A stretch of DNA of 44,712 nt from Scenedesmus sp. ARA3 (lineage: Eukaryota > Chlorophyta > Chlorophyceae > Sphaeropleales > Scenedesmaceae): NCBI GenBank assembly GCA_004335835.1, contig RWJK01001011.1:1624-46335 (forward strand). The letters are read 5' to 3'. The translations under genes and the position numbers were made by a program. Positions 32,353 through 44,700 of this stretch are shown here, piece by piece (within the stretch, counting starts at the first letter, position 1; each line of letters starts with the position of its first letter). The notes beneath the pieces were generated by a model. The model did not search any database and was not told the origin of the DNA. It saw only the letters and a list, made by a program, of their open reading frames with translations.

Positions 32353-35300
32353 GCAGCTGGCCGCAGCACCAGATCAGCCATGGATAACACACTGCAAACA
32401 ACTGGTTGGTGTGAACTATGTGTGCAGCGCAGCGGCTCCTACATGAAGGCAGAGCCTGGGCGGTTGCAGCGTTGCAACCGATTGGTTGCTCGGCTCCGCC
32501 TGATAACCTTTTGCTGTGCTGTGTGCTGCCGTCTTGCCATGAGCATGCAGCAGTGCGGTCATGCATGCCACCAGCAGCCATGTCGAGTGGCAGCCTTAAT
32601 GCTGCACAGGCGGTGGAGGGGCTGCTTGGGAAGAAATGATAGGTCTTGCACTTCTAAATGCACTGAGCGTTCAAAAGTAATTGTCGTTGGAACGAGTACA
32701 GCACAGGCGGCATCGCATGTACGTTGAGTGCCTGGCGCATTTGTGTACAGCAGCATGCCGTCTCTGGTAAGAGAGGAGGTGTTACTTTGATGTGCAGCCT
32801 GTTGGCTGGGTTATCAGTGAAGTGCAGCTGCTGCTCTTGCAAGAGATGCTGCTTTATCTGTGCACATGGCACGCCAGCCGACTGGCGTGTAGGGTGCTGT
32901 TTTGTTTGTCTTACTTAAATACCTACCCAAACACTTACCCTTGAAGCAGAATGACTGTGGCAGTTTGAGATGCTGCACTGCACAGCAACATTCAGGCGAA
33001 CATTTGCCGCTATGCTGCGACTCTGGTGCAGCAGCGAGCTGCGCACCTTGTACAGGCCTGCGGCGGCATTGGCCTTCCAGGATGACAACCCGCCTGTGAC
33101 CCCGCCTGATTGAAACAGTTGATATGTTTGGTTATGGCTTAAGCTCCTGCGACCACTGTCCTCTGGCACGCGTTGACATGCTGTCGCATGCTGCTCTGGC
33201 CTCACGTTCACAGCCAGCGCCAGCCATGCTAAGCAAGGCAGTACAATGCAGTGTTGCTGCGCGGCAGTTTCGAGTGGGATGCTCACTCTCATCAATTTGC
33301 TCTGTGAAGCGTCCAAGTCTTGGAGTGAGTTTGGTAGGCCCACTTGGGCCTGCAGGCATGCCCAGGCATTGCTGCTGAGGAGGGGCGCTCTGCGCTTCTA
33401 GTTGTCAAATGCATCTGAGACAGTAGCAGCACCACGTTGCATGGCATGTCAGTCTTTTAATTGCCACACTGTGGCGGCACAGCTCTGGCGCTGAGATCCT
33501 GGTCGGAGCCTATGGCTGGGTTCTGGGGTCAAGCAATGGTGGCCAGCGTGAGCTGCTGCCACCAGCGGTTCAGTCGGAGGTGCCACCAAAGCATTGTGTG
33601 GCGGTGTCAGCACTTGTCTTGTCAGGATTGGGCTGTGTATGGCAGTTTGTGTGCCAGAGAGCTTTAGCGTGGCTGCACCGCATGCATGCCTTGAAGCCTC
33701 AAGCCTCAGCAGCATGTGCAGGTGTTCATGCATGCTGGAGGTTGCATGACTGCGGGTCCGTCAAGCTGTTGCATATCTAGCTATAATGCTGTTATTTGCC
33801 TGATGTAGCTCTAGGTTGCAGCGCTGCTTGTGGTGGCAGCGATCACTGATTGCTCGATTGCCAAGTGCTGCAACGTATCAGATTACCGTATCGTGGCATT
33901 GATCAAGGCAGGCATTGCGACTGCTTGGTCAGCAAATGCAAATCGACGAATGTGTAGGATAATGCACATGTAACTTGTTACACCGTCTGACAGCATCACG
34001 CCTGATTAACAGTAATTGAAATATTTCAAGATGCCCCGCAAACCAGCCCCACCATACATCATCCAAGGTTGGGCCGGCTGACATGGCCATTCCTGCTGCA
34101 GCATGGCGGTGCCAAATGCCAACCTGTCAGTACACCCAAGGCAGCATGCAGCTGACATAACACACCACCCCCGGATTTGGGGTCACATTGTTGCAGCCAC
34201 CGTAAAAAGTGTTGCCGTGCAGCGCTGTGTGTATGCATCAATGGCACAGCTAGCTGCAGGGATGCAGTGAAGGGAGCATGCCACAGCTTGCCTTAGCAGC
34301 GCACCAGTAGTACGGCGCAGCTGCCAGCAGCACCCGCAGTATGCGCTGCTGCCGCTTTGTCAATGACAGGTCTGGCCTTGCACTCACCGATTTATTGTAT
34401 TGTAAAATGCACAAAGGCCTGCACCATCCACCCACGATATGTTAATATGTGATATCCTGTTTGCCCTAGCTGCCAAAGTAAGTCTGTGTAACATGCACCG
34501 TATGTTGTAGCTGTGAAATATGTGCCAAATGCGGGCTTCGCAGCCTTCATTCGGCCATGATATATAGCTGACATCTTCACCTGTCACAAGATGGTGCAAC
34601 AAACAGGGCACCATTCCAAAGGGCCCTTACAGTTTGCTGGCACTCACAACGCAGCACTGCTGCACTGCGTGTGTCCTTTTGTACCTGCTGCAGGTGTCCC
34701 ACAAACAGACAAATCAGCAACACCTCCAACATTGGGCAGCTATGCTTTAAGGGGCCAGATCTATGCGCCGGACGTCGCCACAGGGAAAGCCCGAGGCAGG
34801 TACAACCAGATCACATGACGGGACAGCTGCAGCTGCAAATGGCTGCAGCAACGCTGCCCGTATTCTGCAGGACAGGGATCACAGTAGAAGTAAGGCAACA
34901 TGAAAACAAGGTAGCTGTAACCTGAGCGATTCATCACGTTGCTGGCAGGGGATGGGCAACCGCGCGCCACATTAACTGCCTGCTCAGCAGCAAAAGCATA
35001 TGCTCTGCCAGCCAACCGCAAGAAAGCAGCGCCCCTACATCCCTGTGCTCTATTGCCGCCAGCGTGACCTGTATGCGGCTACAATACATTGCTAACCTGT
35101 GTATTTGTGTATGACATGCCTTCCGTATGCTGCTATGCTGTAGGTTTGCTGCTGTATGTAGCTCGTCGTAACACTGGATCGCAGCGGAGCAGCACACACT
35201 TGACCACTGCTGATTGGCACGCAGCCAGCAACACTTCAACACAACTGCATACATCATCGTGAGCATGCATGACAGAGCATGCAGCTTTCAAGCATTGGTG

Positions 35301-35604
35301 CAGCCACATCCACACGCACCCCTACACATCCTTCCTGCTGTCAAACGGCTCCTTTGCAAAACCAAGCAGCAGCAATGCTGCCTTCCTTCCGTCCTTCAAC
35401 ACAACCTCAGCACTGAAGAAGCAAAAGTGGCCATCCTTACAAGGCACCAAGGCTTGCAGCTGCAAGGCAGGCGCCGCTCAAGCATCATCCTCTGGCAGCA
35501 GCCAACCCCATGCCTCCATACACAATGGAACATCCACGTACGCACAACACGGCATACCACAGGAGCTGTCCTAGTCACCACCAGGGGTGGGCTTAGGCCT
35601 AAGC
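32353..35604. other. intergenic region between convergent genes, no gene recognised
   Basis: This holds the 3' regions of the Cys-rich gene (+) and aquaporin A (-). Frames are short with no recognisable motif. A TGTAA on the plus strand near 33969 and one on the minus strand at 35437-35441 (164 nt past the aquaporin stop) are candidate poly(A) signals. Confidence 0.5.
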
Positions 35605-38600
35605 TTAGGCCTGGTCCTTGTGCACTGGCAGGCCATTTTCCTCGGCCTCCTCACGCTCCTGCTGCTTTGCCTGCTTAGCCAGCACGTCCGTGATGTTCTG
35701 CTCATCATTGTCCTGGAAGCGCTTGGGAGGGGAACCTGCAGCAGCAGCAGCACAACAGCTGGTCAACAAACAGCAGCAGCAGAGCTACGCAGCAGCGAGG
35801 CGCTAGATGTGGCCTTACTGCTGACTGGCAGCATGGCTTGAGCAGCACACCAACTGCAAACGAACTGTGAGCGTACAGTGAGCCCATTCGCAACGTAACA
35901 AACAGATGCCGCATGAAGATTGTCTGTTCCTAGGTCAACGTCTGCGCACAGCCACAACAGCTGTCACCGAAGCTTCAATCATCAACGTCATGCCAAGTTT
36001 GTTTTCGGAGTGCCGCGCTGTAATAATTGAAAATTGAATTTGAATTTCAACGCACCGGTGATCCACATCAGCACAGCCTCGTTCCAAGAGAGGCCCAACT
36101 GCTGCATGCTCTGGAAGGGGCTCAGCGGGCCCCAGCCGGACACAAAGGCGAAGATGCTGCAGGCCAGCACAGCCGCCAGCAGGTGCGCCAGGATGTAGAT
36201 GTACGCCACGTTGTTGCCGCACTTGAAAACAGCCAGGGGGCCAATGACGCGCGCGGGGTTGAGTGCAGCACCGGTCCACTTGCCGCCTGTGTTTGGGAGT
36301 GTGATCCACCAGGAGCAGCAGCATGTCAGACAGTCGGGCGTCAGTCGGAGTTTTGGCAGGGGCGCAGAAACTCACGGACAAAGGGAAAGGGAGGCCGGTT
36401 GGTTACGGCGTTTTTTTTATTGCAACAAGCATTGAAGCAATGCCTAGCGATGCTTACCAGACTTGAGCTCCAACAGGTTCTAGGCCAGTTTGCGCTGCCT
36501 CTGACTAGCACAATTGCTGCATTGGCGGTGAGGTGTGCAAGTTGCAGCTGCTGCACCGCCCCGTGCCGCTGGTTTTCACTTGCACACTGAATCGTGCAAT
36601 GTGCCTGGCTGCGGTCATGGCTTCGCCTCATGCAGTGTGTTGGACAGCTGCTGAGGCTGCAGCCCTGCTATGCAACCCACCACAGGCAGCAAGCAGCAGT
36701 CACGGCTAAACAATGCTCTCACGTGAGAGCATGTGTGTGCACACACATTCTTGTCAGTTTCACTATCCTAGTCGGCCGTGTTGGTCTGGCTGTTCTGGTT
36801 GCATCTTTTGCTACATCGCTTGCACGCCTCCATGTGCAATCACACTGTCAACCCAAGCCCACCTGTGCCGGCGCACGCCACCAGAGACAGGCCCACCACC
36901 AGAGGCGTGAAGCTGCCGTGGCCTGGCTTTGCCACACCGCAAGCGTACACCACAGAGATGAGCGTGAAGGTCATGACCACCTCCCAGCCAAAGAGCTGGC
37001 TGTGCGTGAGGCCCTTTCCGATGACGGTGTTGTCGAAGCAGCCGGGTGCGCCGTCACCCATGCTCACATGCGCATCAGGGATCAGTGCCGCCACCAGCAG
37101 CGCCCCAAAGATGGCACCCACAATCTACATAGCAAATTGCAACACAAATTAAGCGGCATACAAGTGATTCAGTACACTCAGCCAGTGGAGGCATTTCAAG
37201 CAGCAAAGGTATTGTTTAAAGTTTTCAGTTCATACAATGCGCAGGGTTGAGTTGCGCGTTCAGCAGAGTAGTGATGGTGCTTGTATCTGCAGTTCATGAG
37301 CTGCATGCTGCGCCGCGGCGTATTCAGCAGTAACAGCGCGCTAACTGCACATAGCTCGTGACTATGTCACCACCAGCACACACCTGGAGGAAGATGTATA
37401 GGATGGAGTGGATGAGCTGCAAGCATGACAGCAGGGCAGCAGCGCACGGCAGGCAAATCAGTGAGGCCAGCTGTACAACAGAATGCTGATATAGGGCTTG
37501 TGCATATTAAACCAGTATGCATGCTGTCTTTGTTACAAGTCACAGCACTGGCGTTCATTTGTGGCTGGTGAGGGTTGGCAAGCAGCAGGAAATGGCTGCA
37601 GCAACAACAAGCCTCAGCAGTGGTGCTTGTGGTGACAAGCAGCAGCATCAAATGCCTGCAGCAGCGACAAGCAACAGCAGCATGTGACACAAAACAGCAG
37701 GCGCGTCTGGCCGCGTGTGCTGATGGACAATCAAGTTGCAGCTTATCTGCCTACTCACCGGGTAGAAGCCGCAGATGAGGGTGCTGAAGGTGACAGCAGG
37801 GTTCAAGTGACCACCAGAAATGTTGGCAGCAGTGTAAACTGTGGGCAGCAGCAGCAGCAGCAGCGGCGATGAGTACCGAACAGATGACAGGCCGGATACC
37901 AAAAGTTTGCGCTATCAGTGCAATCGCAGATATGCGCGTTGGGTGGCCGCGCCAACCACATGGTGCTGGGAACATGCACGAAATGTCAACAACGCAAGGC
38001 AGTACACCCCAAGGCATCGCTCGGCATGCTGCTGCACCCGATGTTCAACGTCAGCAGCCTAGAAGCAGCACTCACTCCAAATGGCAAGCGCCAGGCCGTT
38101 CACCCAGGGGCCAAACACCTGCATGCAGGATCAGCAGCAGCACAGTAGTCCTCAGGGCGAGCCAGCAGCCGCTGCCAATGACAGAATCGAAACTAAGTCA
38201 AAGCATGCCAAACTCCACTGTGACTGGTTCAGCTCTGCTGCTGCTGGGTCAACAAGGAGCTGATGTTGGGCCGCTGTACACGTCGGCAGGCACGAGCAGC
38301 AAGCCCACCTTGTCGCTGACTGTGCTTCCCAGGAAAGTGAACACCATAACACCGATGAACTCGCACATCAGCGAAACCACAAAGGTCTTGCTGGTGACGG
38401 CCTGCAGGAGGTGAGAGCAGACGCACTCGCCGTGTGAGGGAAGGCACGCTGATACAGCCCATGATCGTGTTTGATTTCATGTCTTTCGTGCAATTGATGC
38501 ATGACGCGTTGATCAGAAAGGCGTGAGGCAGCAGCGACAGCTGTAATCCATTCGACAGCTACAGAGGACGCATTGAACGCGCATCACACGCCAACACAAT

Positions 38601-38795
38601 GCGATGCTGCTGATCTCCAACTGCATGGCGGTATGCTCAATACGGGAAAGGCTGCAGCTGGCTGCCTGCGTGGAGAGACGATGCCGGGTGTTGCACAGTG
38701 TCGTGTGCGGACCACCTTGCCCTCTATAGCACACTTAGGCCCCTCACCTGGTAGTTTGAGAACACAGTATCGCTGTCTACGGCGTGGCCACCCAT
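35605..38795 (-). CDS. aquaporin / major intrinsic protein, copy A
   Basis: Eight exons 5'->3' on the minus strand: 38795-38748, 38401-38309, 38118-38076, 37838-37759, 37416-37384, 37124-36863, 36286-36056, 35735-35605. All are in phase and give 306 residues. This is a membrane channel for water or small neutral solutes. Both half-helix signatures are present: SGGHLNPAVTF (NPA at 74-76) and TGAALNPARVIGPLAVF (NPA at 196-198, with the selectivity-filter Arg next to it and Ala at the LE1 position). TM1 is CEFIGVMVFTFLGS. A long loop MGDGAPGCFDNTVIGKGL precedes TM5. TM6 is AYIYILAHLLAAVLACSIFA. The hydrophilic C-tail is rich in Lys/Glu/Gln (SPPKRFQDNDEQNITDVLA). Exon 5 is only 33 nt. A TATATA at 38887-38892 lies 92 nt upstream of the ATG. 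The membrane (plasma or internal) and substrate cannot be read from sequence. Confidence 0.93.
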
Positions 38796-41193
38796 GATGC
38801 CTTCTCTTGCTTTTCCTTCAGCGGGTGACTTCGAAATTTACGGTTGAGAGGCACCAACAAGCGTATCAGACGAAGCGACAGCAGGCTATATACACTGCAC
38901 TGGTAAGTGATGGGCTCTTACGGGCGGTCTGTGGCCGCGGGCCATGACGGCTTCTAAGTTAACTGGCGCTCGTATCACGGGTGAGTCAGCTTTCCAGACG
39001 GATGTCAGCTGTCACCACGTTGATGCTGTCTTGCTTGACACAAATATATTTGAAATTATCTGCTAATGATTTTGACATGCCTCTTTTAGACCGCATGTGA
39101 ATGTAAGCCGTTCGGGTGGTACTGCCGAAGTTTGCCCTCAGCGTTTCGCCGCAAGAGCGGCGTGATTTGATCCCCAGAAATAGTTTCTGACACATATTGT
39201 TGAGTTACAGCATTACCAGATCCATTCTGGCCCGAAACTTGGGCGCGTGTGAGGCTTACTAGTCGCTGACGTGGCTGCTGGAGCTAACCACCTTTTGCTG
39301 CTGCTGCTGCTGCGGACACCCCTCGTGAGGTGTTGACGGTGCAATGTCACAGGCACTGTGTGGTTTAGACTCAATGTACTGACAGATGGAAGCTGAGTAC
39401 GCCTGCAATGCTGTGGCTAACAGCTTGCCAGCTTGCCTGCAGGCTCAGTGACTCACAGCTGCGGGGCAGCCGCAACACTCCAGTCCTCGGGCCCTGGCAG
39501 CACTGCGTACACGTTCTGGTCGCTCCACATAATAGAGTTGCCAGATTTTACAGTCCTTTCAGTTAAAGAACAGGGGATTTGAATTGACACATCAGTGCTA
39601 CACAGTGTTTCTGCAGCCTGCAGCTGCTAGGCGCTAGCCAATTGCACTGCAGATTGTCTAGTGACACAACAATTGTGCTGCAAACAGCATGCGGCACACG
39701 TCGCGCTGCACTGGTACCTGCACAAGGACGTGGCGTCGCAACAGAGGCTCATGCAATTGCTCTGCATCGCTCTCTGTTGGAAACAGTGCTGTCACGGAGG
39801 ATGGCAAGTGGCTCTGCCAACAGCAGATCGATATGCGGCAAGAACACAAGTTGCAAAAACCTCAACCAGCAGGTACGCCGCAACCCAGTAGTACAATTGG
39901 CAGACACACACGTGCTATACAAGCAAAGCATGCATGCAAGTGCGGCAACATGCATGTGGCTAGCATCAACGCTGGTCTGCAAACTGCAGGCAGCATGCCA
40001 GCACGCTGCCACCGAGCGGATGGACACGCTGCATGTGCACCATCTCCCCCACAAACATCTCACGTAACGCGGCTTTTGGATGCGACACAGTGTATGCATG
40101 CTCCAGCAGTGCAGCCTCAAAGCAAGCAAAGTGCGCACTGCCAAGGCATAAGGGCTGCATTGCGCCAGGTTGTGGTGCTTAACCATATGTGCTGAATGCT
40201 CACAGCGCCCAGCAGGGCTCCCTCAAAGCACAAAGCAGATTTGGCTTGCCAAGCTACATCAACAGTATGACATTTGGAGAGCAACCTTGCAAGCAACATA
40301 CTATGACTGAACACGTGCAACACCAAGCTACATTCATGTGACGTGCATACTGTGCCCATCGTTGCCACATGCTTGTTTGGCAAGCTGTGTCAAGAAACAG
40401 CCCAACCGGAGACTTCTGTGGCAAGCAAAGCCCCACCACTGCAGGTTCAACAAACTGAATGAAAGGCAGCCCCAGAATGCATGCGGATATGCGCCCATTC
40501 ATGTCATTCTCGTGCTGCTAGTAGCCTTGCGCACTGCACAGGCCTGCACAAAATGCGGCCTACACCAGTGGCGAAGCTTGAAGCACTACAACCCACGTAC
40601 AACTCCAAATCCCTTGCAACAATGACAACCATACCGTTTGTTTGTTTCGTGGTAACGTAGTGCCTCGTTTGTTGCAAAGCGCCAAGCGCCACGGCATACA
40701 CATGCAAGCAACTGTAATTTTGTGCCAAGCAATATTAGCCACCAACCGTTGCCGGTGACCCACGGCCGGTGACCCAGCTCTGGGTTGGCAGGCAGCGCAG
40801 CAAATGCACTTGCATGTATGTAAACTATGCAAACTCTCTGTAAACATGTCAGTACCGCAGTCAGGCACACTCCTGGCAGACCGCTTCATTAGTCTGCTTA
40901 CACACACCAGAATGCAAAGCACCGCAAACTTGGTTCTCCCCATAATAGCACATAACGTGTTTGCAGCCAGGTGCAAGTGCCACTAGTGCAGCCGCCCTTC
41001 ATTCACCAACCAGACAGCAATGCCCTGCCAGGAAGTGCAGTAGCAGTCACTGCCAACCCACCACACCTATCTTGTGCTGACGCCTCCCCTTGCATCACCA
41101 CTCCCAGCCTCATTACCATCAACATCAATATCATAACAGTCAATCGGGCAAGCCATGGCAGTGGCAGTGACGGTACCCGCCCGGTGTTTTACC
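38796..41193. other. spacer between tandem aquaporins, no gene recognised
   Basis: This contains the copy A promoter (TATATA on the minus strand at 38887-38892) and the copy B 3' region (minus-strand TGTAA at 40898-40902, 292 nt past the stop). The 38820-39240 part is less CAG-rich and includes a perfect 6-bp stem at 39147-39162 (CGCCGC-AAGA-GCGGCG). A 69-codon minus frame there matches nothing I know. Confidence 0.5.
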
Positions 41194-41323
41194 TCAGGCC
41201 TGGTCCCTGGCCGCAATGTCCCTCGGCGCATCTGCCGCGCACTTGCCGCCAGGCTTGTTGGCGAGCACGTCGTTGATGGTCTGCTCGCCATCCGCATGCG
41301 TCAGGCACTTGGGAGGCGAGCCT

Positions 41324-41367
<44 letters not shown>

Positions 41368-42575
41368 GGCGGCGGCGGCGGCGGCAGCGGCGGCGGCGGC
41401 GGCGGCAGCGGGGGCAGCAGCAGCAGCAACAGGAAGGTGAGGATCAAGGCCTTTAGGATGTACGCAAGGCTTGCTTGGCAAGCTGGGTCAAGGGGTCTGC
41501 GCAGTGTTCTGGGATATTATGAGACATTGCGCTGCCTTTGTTCTGTGATGCAGAGGCATGCCCGCAACACCGGCTGCACATGCTGGCTGATTACCTTCAC
41601 AGCGGAGCTGCTGAACATCATATGGCTTATCAGACGTGCCCTTGCTGTCGTCGCATGGACCTCTGCAGGTCCATCAAGCCGCGGCAGCCGCCGCCACCCA
41701 CCTGTCAAGACAAGTTACAAGTTCTACAGCATCCCTGGCATATTCCGGTGTGCGTGAATCAAGGAAGAGGATTTGCGAGAACGCACCTGTCATCCACATC
41801 ACCACAGCCTGGTGCCAGGGAATACACAGCTGCTTCATGCTCTGGAAGGGGCTCAGCGGGCCCCAGCCAGACACAAAGGCGAAGATGCTGCAGGCCAGCA
41901 CAGCCGCCAGAATGTGTGCCAGGATGTAAATGTAGGCCACATCAGTGCCGCATTTGAAGACAGCCAGGGGGCCCACCACACGGGCTGGGTTCAGTGCAGC
42001 ACCGGTCCACTGCCCGCCTGCAAGGTGTACAGCAGGCGCGCAAAATGTGATGTTGTTTGTGCAGGCCTGGTGACCAGGCCCATGTCTGACAGGTGTGCTG
42101 GTGGCAGCTACACCCAGGTTGTGGCTGCATGGCTGACTGTGGACACCTAAACCAATTGGCAATGCATCATGTGGGCAACCGAGACAAGCAGCTCTGCTGC
42201 AGACTCTGTACAGCAAGCTACACGCATCCAGGGACAGCAACAGGCACACACAGCACTATCCTTAAACATAATCACACCAAAACACTTTGTGGCAGCCCAC
42301 CTGTTCCAGCACACGCCACCAGGGACAGCCCAACCGCCAGTGGAGTGAAGCTGCCGTGGCCCGGCTTGGCCACACCGCAGGCATACACCACAGACAGCAG
42401 TGTGAAGGTCATGCCCACTTCCCAGCCGAACAGCTGGCTGTGGCTCAGGCCTTTGCCGATGATGGTGCTGTCAAAGCAGCCTGGTGCGCCGTCACCCATG
42501 CCTACAGAGACGCCTGGCACCAGTCCTGCCACCAGCAGCGCTCCCATGATGGCGCCACAGAACTGCAGAGCAGCA

Positions 42576-42617
<42 letters not shown>

Positions 42618-44462
42618 GGGTAGGCAGGCGGGTGTTTGAAAAAGTGTTGGCGTGGCTGTGCACTGGCGCGGCAGGTACGGTTCTAGCACTGCAGGCATGT
42701 GCGCTGTCATAGCAGATGTGCATAACATGGGCTTCGCACATGCGTAATGCTGCAGTTCCATTCCAGCAGTACTTGAACACACTGGCTATGTGACAGAGTG
42801 AGCGCACCTGCAGAATGACGTAGAGGACGGAGTGCAGCACCTGCAGACGAGCAACAACAGCTTGTCACATGAAGGCGTCTCAGCCTGACTCCTTTCATGT
42901 GCGCTAAGGTGATGTTTTTGCTTGGAATTGTGCAGCACACAGAGTCTGTGTGCTGCACAAAGAAAGTCTGCTGCGTCTGCCCGGTGTGAGGCTCTTATCT
43001 CGCAGCACATGTGTAATGCCACCACTTCATTGCTTATACACCCAGCACCATGGCTCAGCACTGCACATCAGCAACCGACGCGTCCTGCCGCTTTTCAGGC
43101 TCAGCTGTTCGTGTAGTACATTTGAGTTGAGGAATGCTGGATGGCAGCTTGCCAACATTCTATTGATAGGCATCACTTTGTCGACATAATGCAGCGCTGC
43201 CGTACCGGGTAGAAGCCGCAGATGAGGGTGCTGAAGGTGACAGCAGGGTTCAAGTGGCCTCCGGAGATGTTGGCGGCAGAATACACTGCAGTGCAGAACG
43301 GCAGAAGCATACATATGACGCCACTTCAAACAGGCGATGTGTGGTGCAAGGGACCTGACTGTGCAATCCGAGCATGCGTGCAACGCCTGATCAGCAGCAA
43401 CAAGGCCACCACATGTTTCTGGGAGCCAGATACCGTAACATGGCATGTCGCATGGCACTCACCCCATACAGCCAAGGCCAGGCCATTCACCCAGGGGCCA
43501 AACACCTGCAGCAGCACACACAGCAATGCATCAGCTGCCTTGAACATCAAAGTGCACGGCTGGCGCAATGCAGGTGCTGCTGCCGGCTAACAAGCTGCCT
43601 CTCTGATAGCGCATGTGCTGCATGCACGGTGAAGCGCAGGGCTAGAGGCCACTAGCTTGGTGAGACTGGGCTGCACACTGCGCACACATGCAGATTGTTT
43701 GAAAGGAAGCGGCAGGCAGCACGCCACACAGCATGTTGAAAGTATGGCTCAGGGGTCATCCATTAATATTGCAGCCCGATCCAGCCAGGCAGCAGCAGCC
43801 AGATGTGTGCATGAACCCTCTAAACTTGCCTGTGACGGTGCTTCCCAGCACGGTCAACATACAGCCATGCGGCATACAGCAATGATGCGGGCAGACGGTG
43901 CGCCGCTGGCATTCAACCAGCGGCAGCAGTCTCTCACCTTGTCTGTGACGGTGCTTCCCAGGAAGGTGAACATCATGGTGCCGATGAACTCCACCATCAG
44001 GCTCACCAGGAAGGTCTTGCTGGTGATGGCCTGGGAGAGTTTGTGACGGGAGTGGAGTTGGTTGAAGGGTGGCAGAAAAGGTGAGGGTGGGTTGGGCGGC
44101 AGGCAGCAGGCAGCGGCAAAATTTCAATAGGTGTGCCAACACGCGGTATGGCAGCAGTGCAAGGAGTTCAGCCTGAGGTGCGCGGCACATGTGTCTGTGT
44201 GAACCCACAGCCCAGGACTGAAAGAGAAATGAGAGTTTCTCATCAAAGTGGCTGTGGGGCCACACATTGTTGGGGGAAGCGCCGTTGCTTTCTCAGCTGC
44301 TGATGCACAGTGCTGCAGCAGCTGTCAGCCGGTTGAATGGGCAGCAGAATGTGCAGAGCTGGCAAGCTGCATTGGGCGCACGACACGCACCTGGTAGTTG
44401 CTAAATACAGTTTCGGCATCTACATGCGCCCCACGGTGCTTTTGCTTTGGGTTGTCCGCCAT
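41194..44462 (-). CDS. aquaporin / major intrinsic protein, copy B
   Basis: Eight exons (minus): 44462-44391, 44030-43938, 43505-43463, 43285-43206, 42840-42808, 42562-42301, 42017-41787, 41321-41194, giving 313 residues. The six middle exons have exactly the lengths of copy A (93, 43, 80, 33, 262, 231 nt) with the same phases, so the pair arose by whole-gene tandem duplication. NPA motifs are at 82-84 (SGGHLNPAVTF) and 204-206 (TGAALNPARVVGPLAVF). The N-terminus (MADNPKQKHRGAHVDAETVF) is eight residues longer than in A. The C-tail differs most: SPPKCLTHADGEQTINDVLA, then a Cys- and Gly-containing end. Copy A instead ends in a Glu/Gln/Lys-rich tail, so regulation or trafficking may differ (inference). 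Acceptors of exons 6 and 8 follow CTG tracts. Confidence 0.93.
41322..41420. repeat. compound (CAG)14-(GGC)n microsatellite at aquaporin B exon 8 acceptor
   Basis: Fourteen uninterrupted CAG units (41325-41366) abut the acceptor of the last exon, followed by about 50 bp of GGC/GCA repeats. Sense order is (GCC)n-(CTG)14-CAG/exon. Confidence 0.95.
42563..42616. repeat. (CAG)n tract at aquaporin B exon 6 acceptor
   Basis: Twelve uninterrupted CAG units plus interrupted ones (cagcagcaacag) lie immediately intronic of exon 6. On the sense strand the tract runs into TGCTCTGCAG/TTC. Confidence 0.95.
43826..43860 (-). repeat. partial copy of aquaporin B exon 2 donor edge
   Basis: The sense strand reads LGSTVTGK, matching LGSTVTDK at the true exon 2 end (43938 side), about 110 bp into the following intron. 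The donor GT after AAG has decayed to TT, so this copy is dead. Confidence 0.75.
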
Positions 44463-44668
44463 GTCGGAATTGCAAGGTGGCAAGCAAGCTGGCAGACTGT
44501 GCGCTGCTTTGAAGTTGGAAGACTAAGATTCTGAAAGGAAGGGACCAATCAAGTACTGACCCAAATGCCGGTCGTTGTGAATATATGGCCAGCATGTTGC
44601 GGCGACCGTCCAAGGCATGCGGTCACTGGGTCACTATGGTCACTGAAACGTCCAGCTGCGCGTCCAGT

Positions 44669-44700
44669 CATGTCCAGTTGCTGGTGTGCAACTGGACATG
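44669..44700. repeat. perfect 12-bp inverted repeat upstream of aquaporin B
   Basis: CATGTCCAGTTG at 44669-44680 and its exact reverse complement at 44689-44700 flank an 8-nt loop. It lies about 207 nt upstream of the copy B start codon. Repeated GTCACT motifs and further GTCCAG half-copies are in the 60 bp before it. Confidence 0.85.

Noticed and set aside
38986..39195. 69-codon minus frame with unusual composition
   Set aside because: No homologous motif and it lies upstream of the aquaporin A promoter; a chance frame is more likely.
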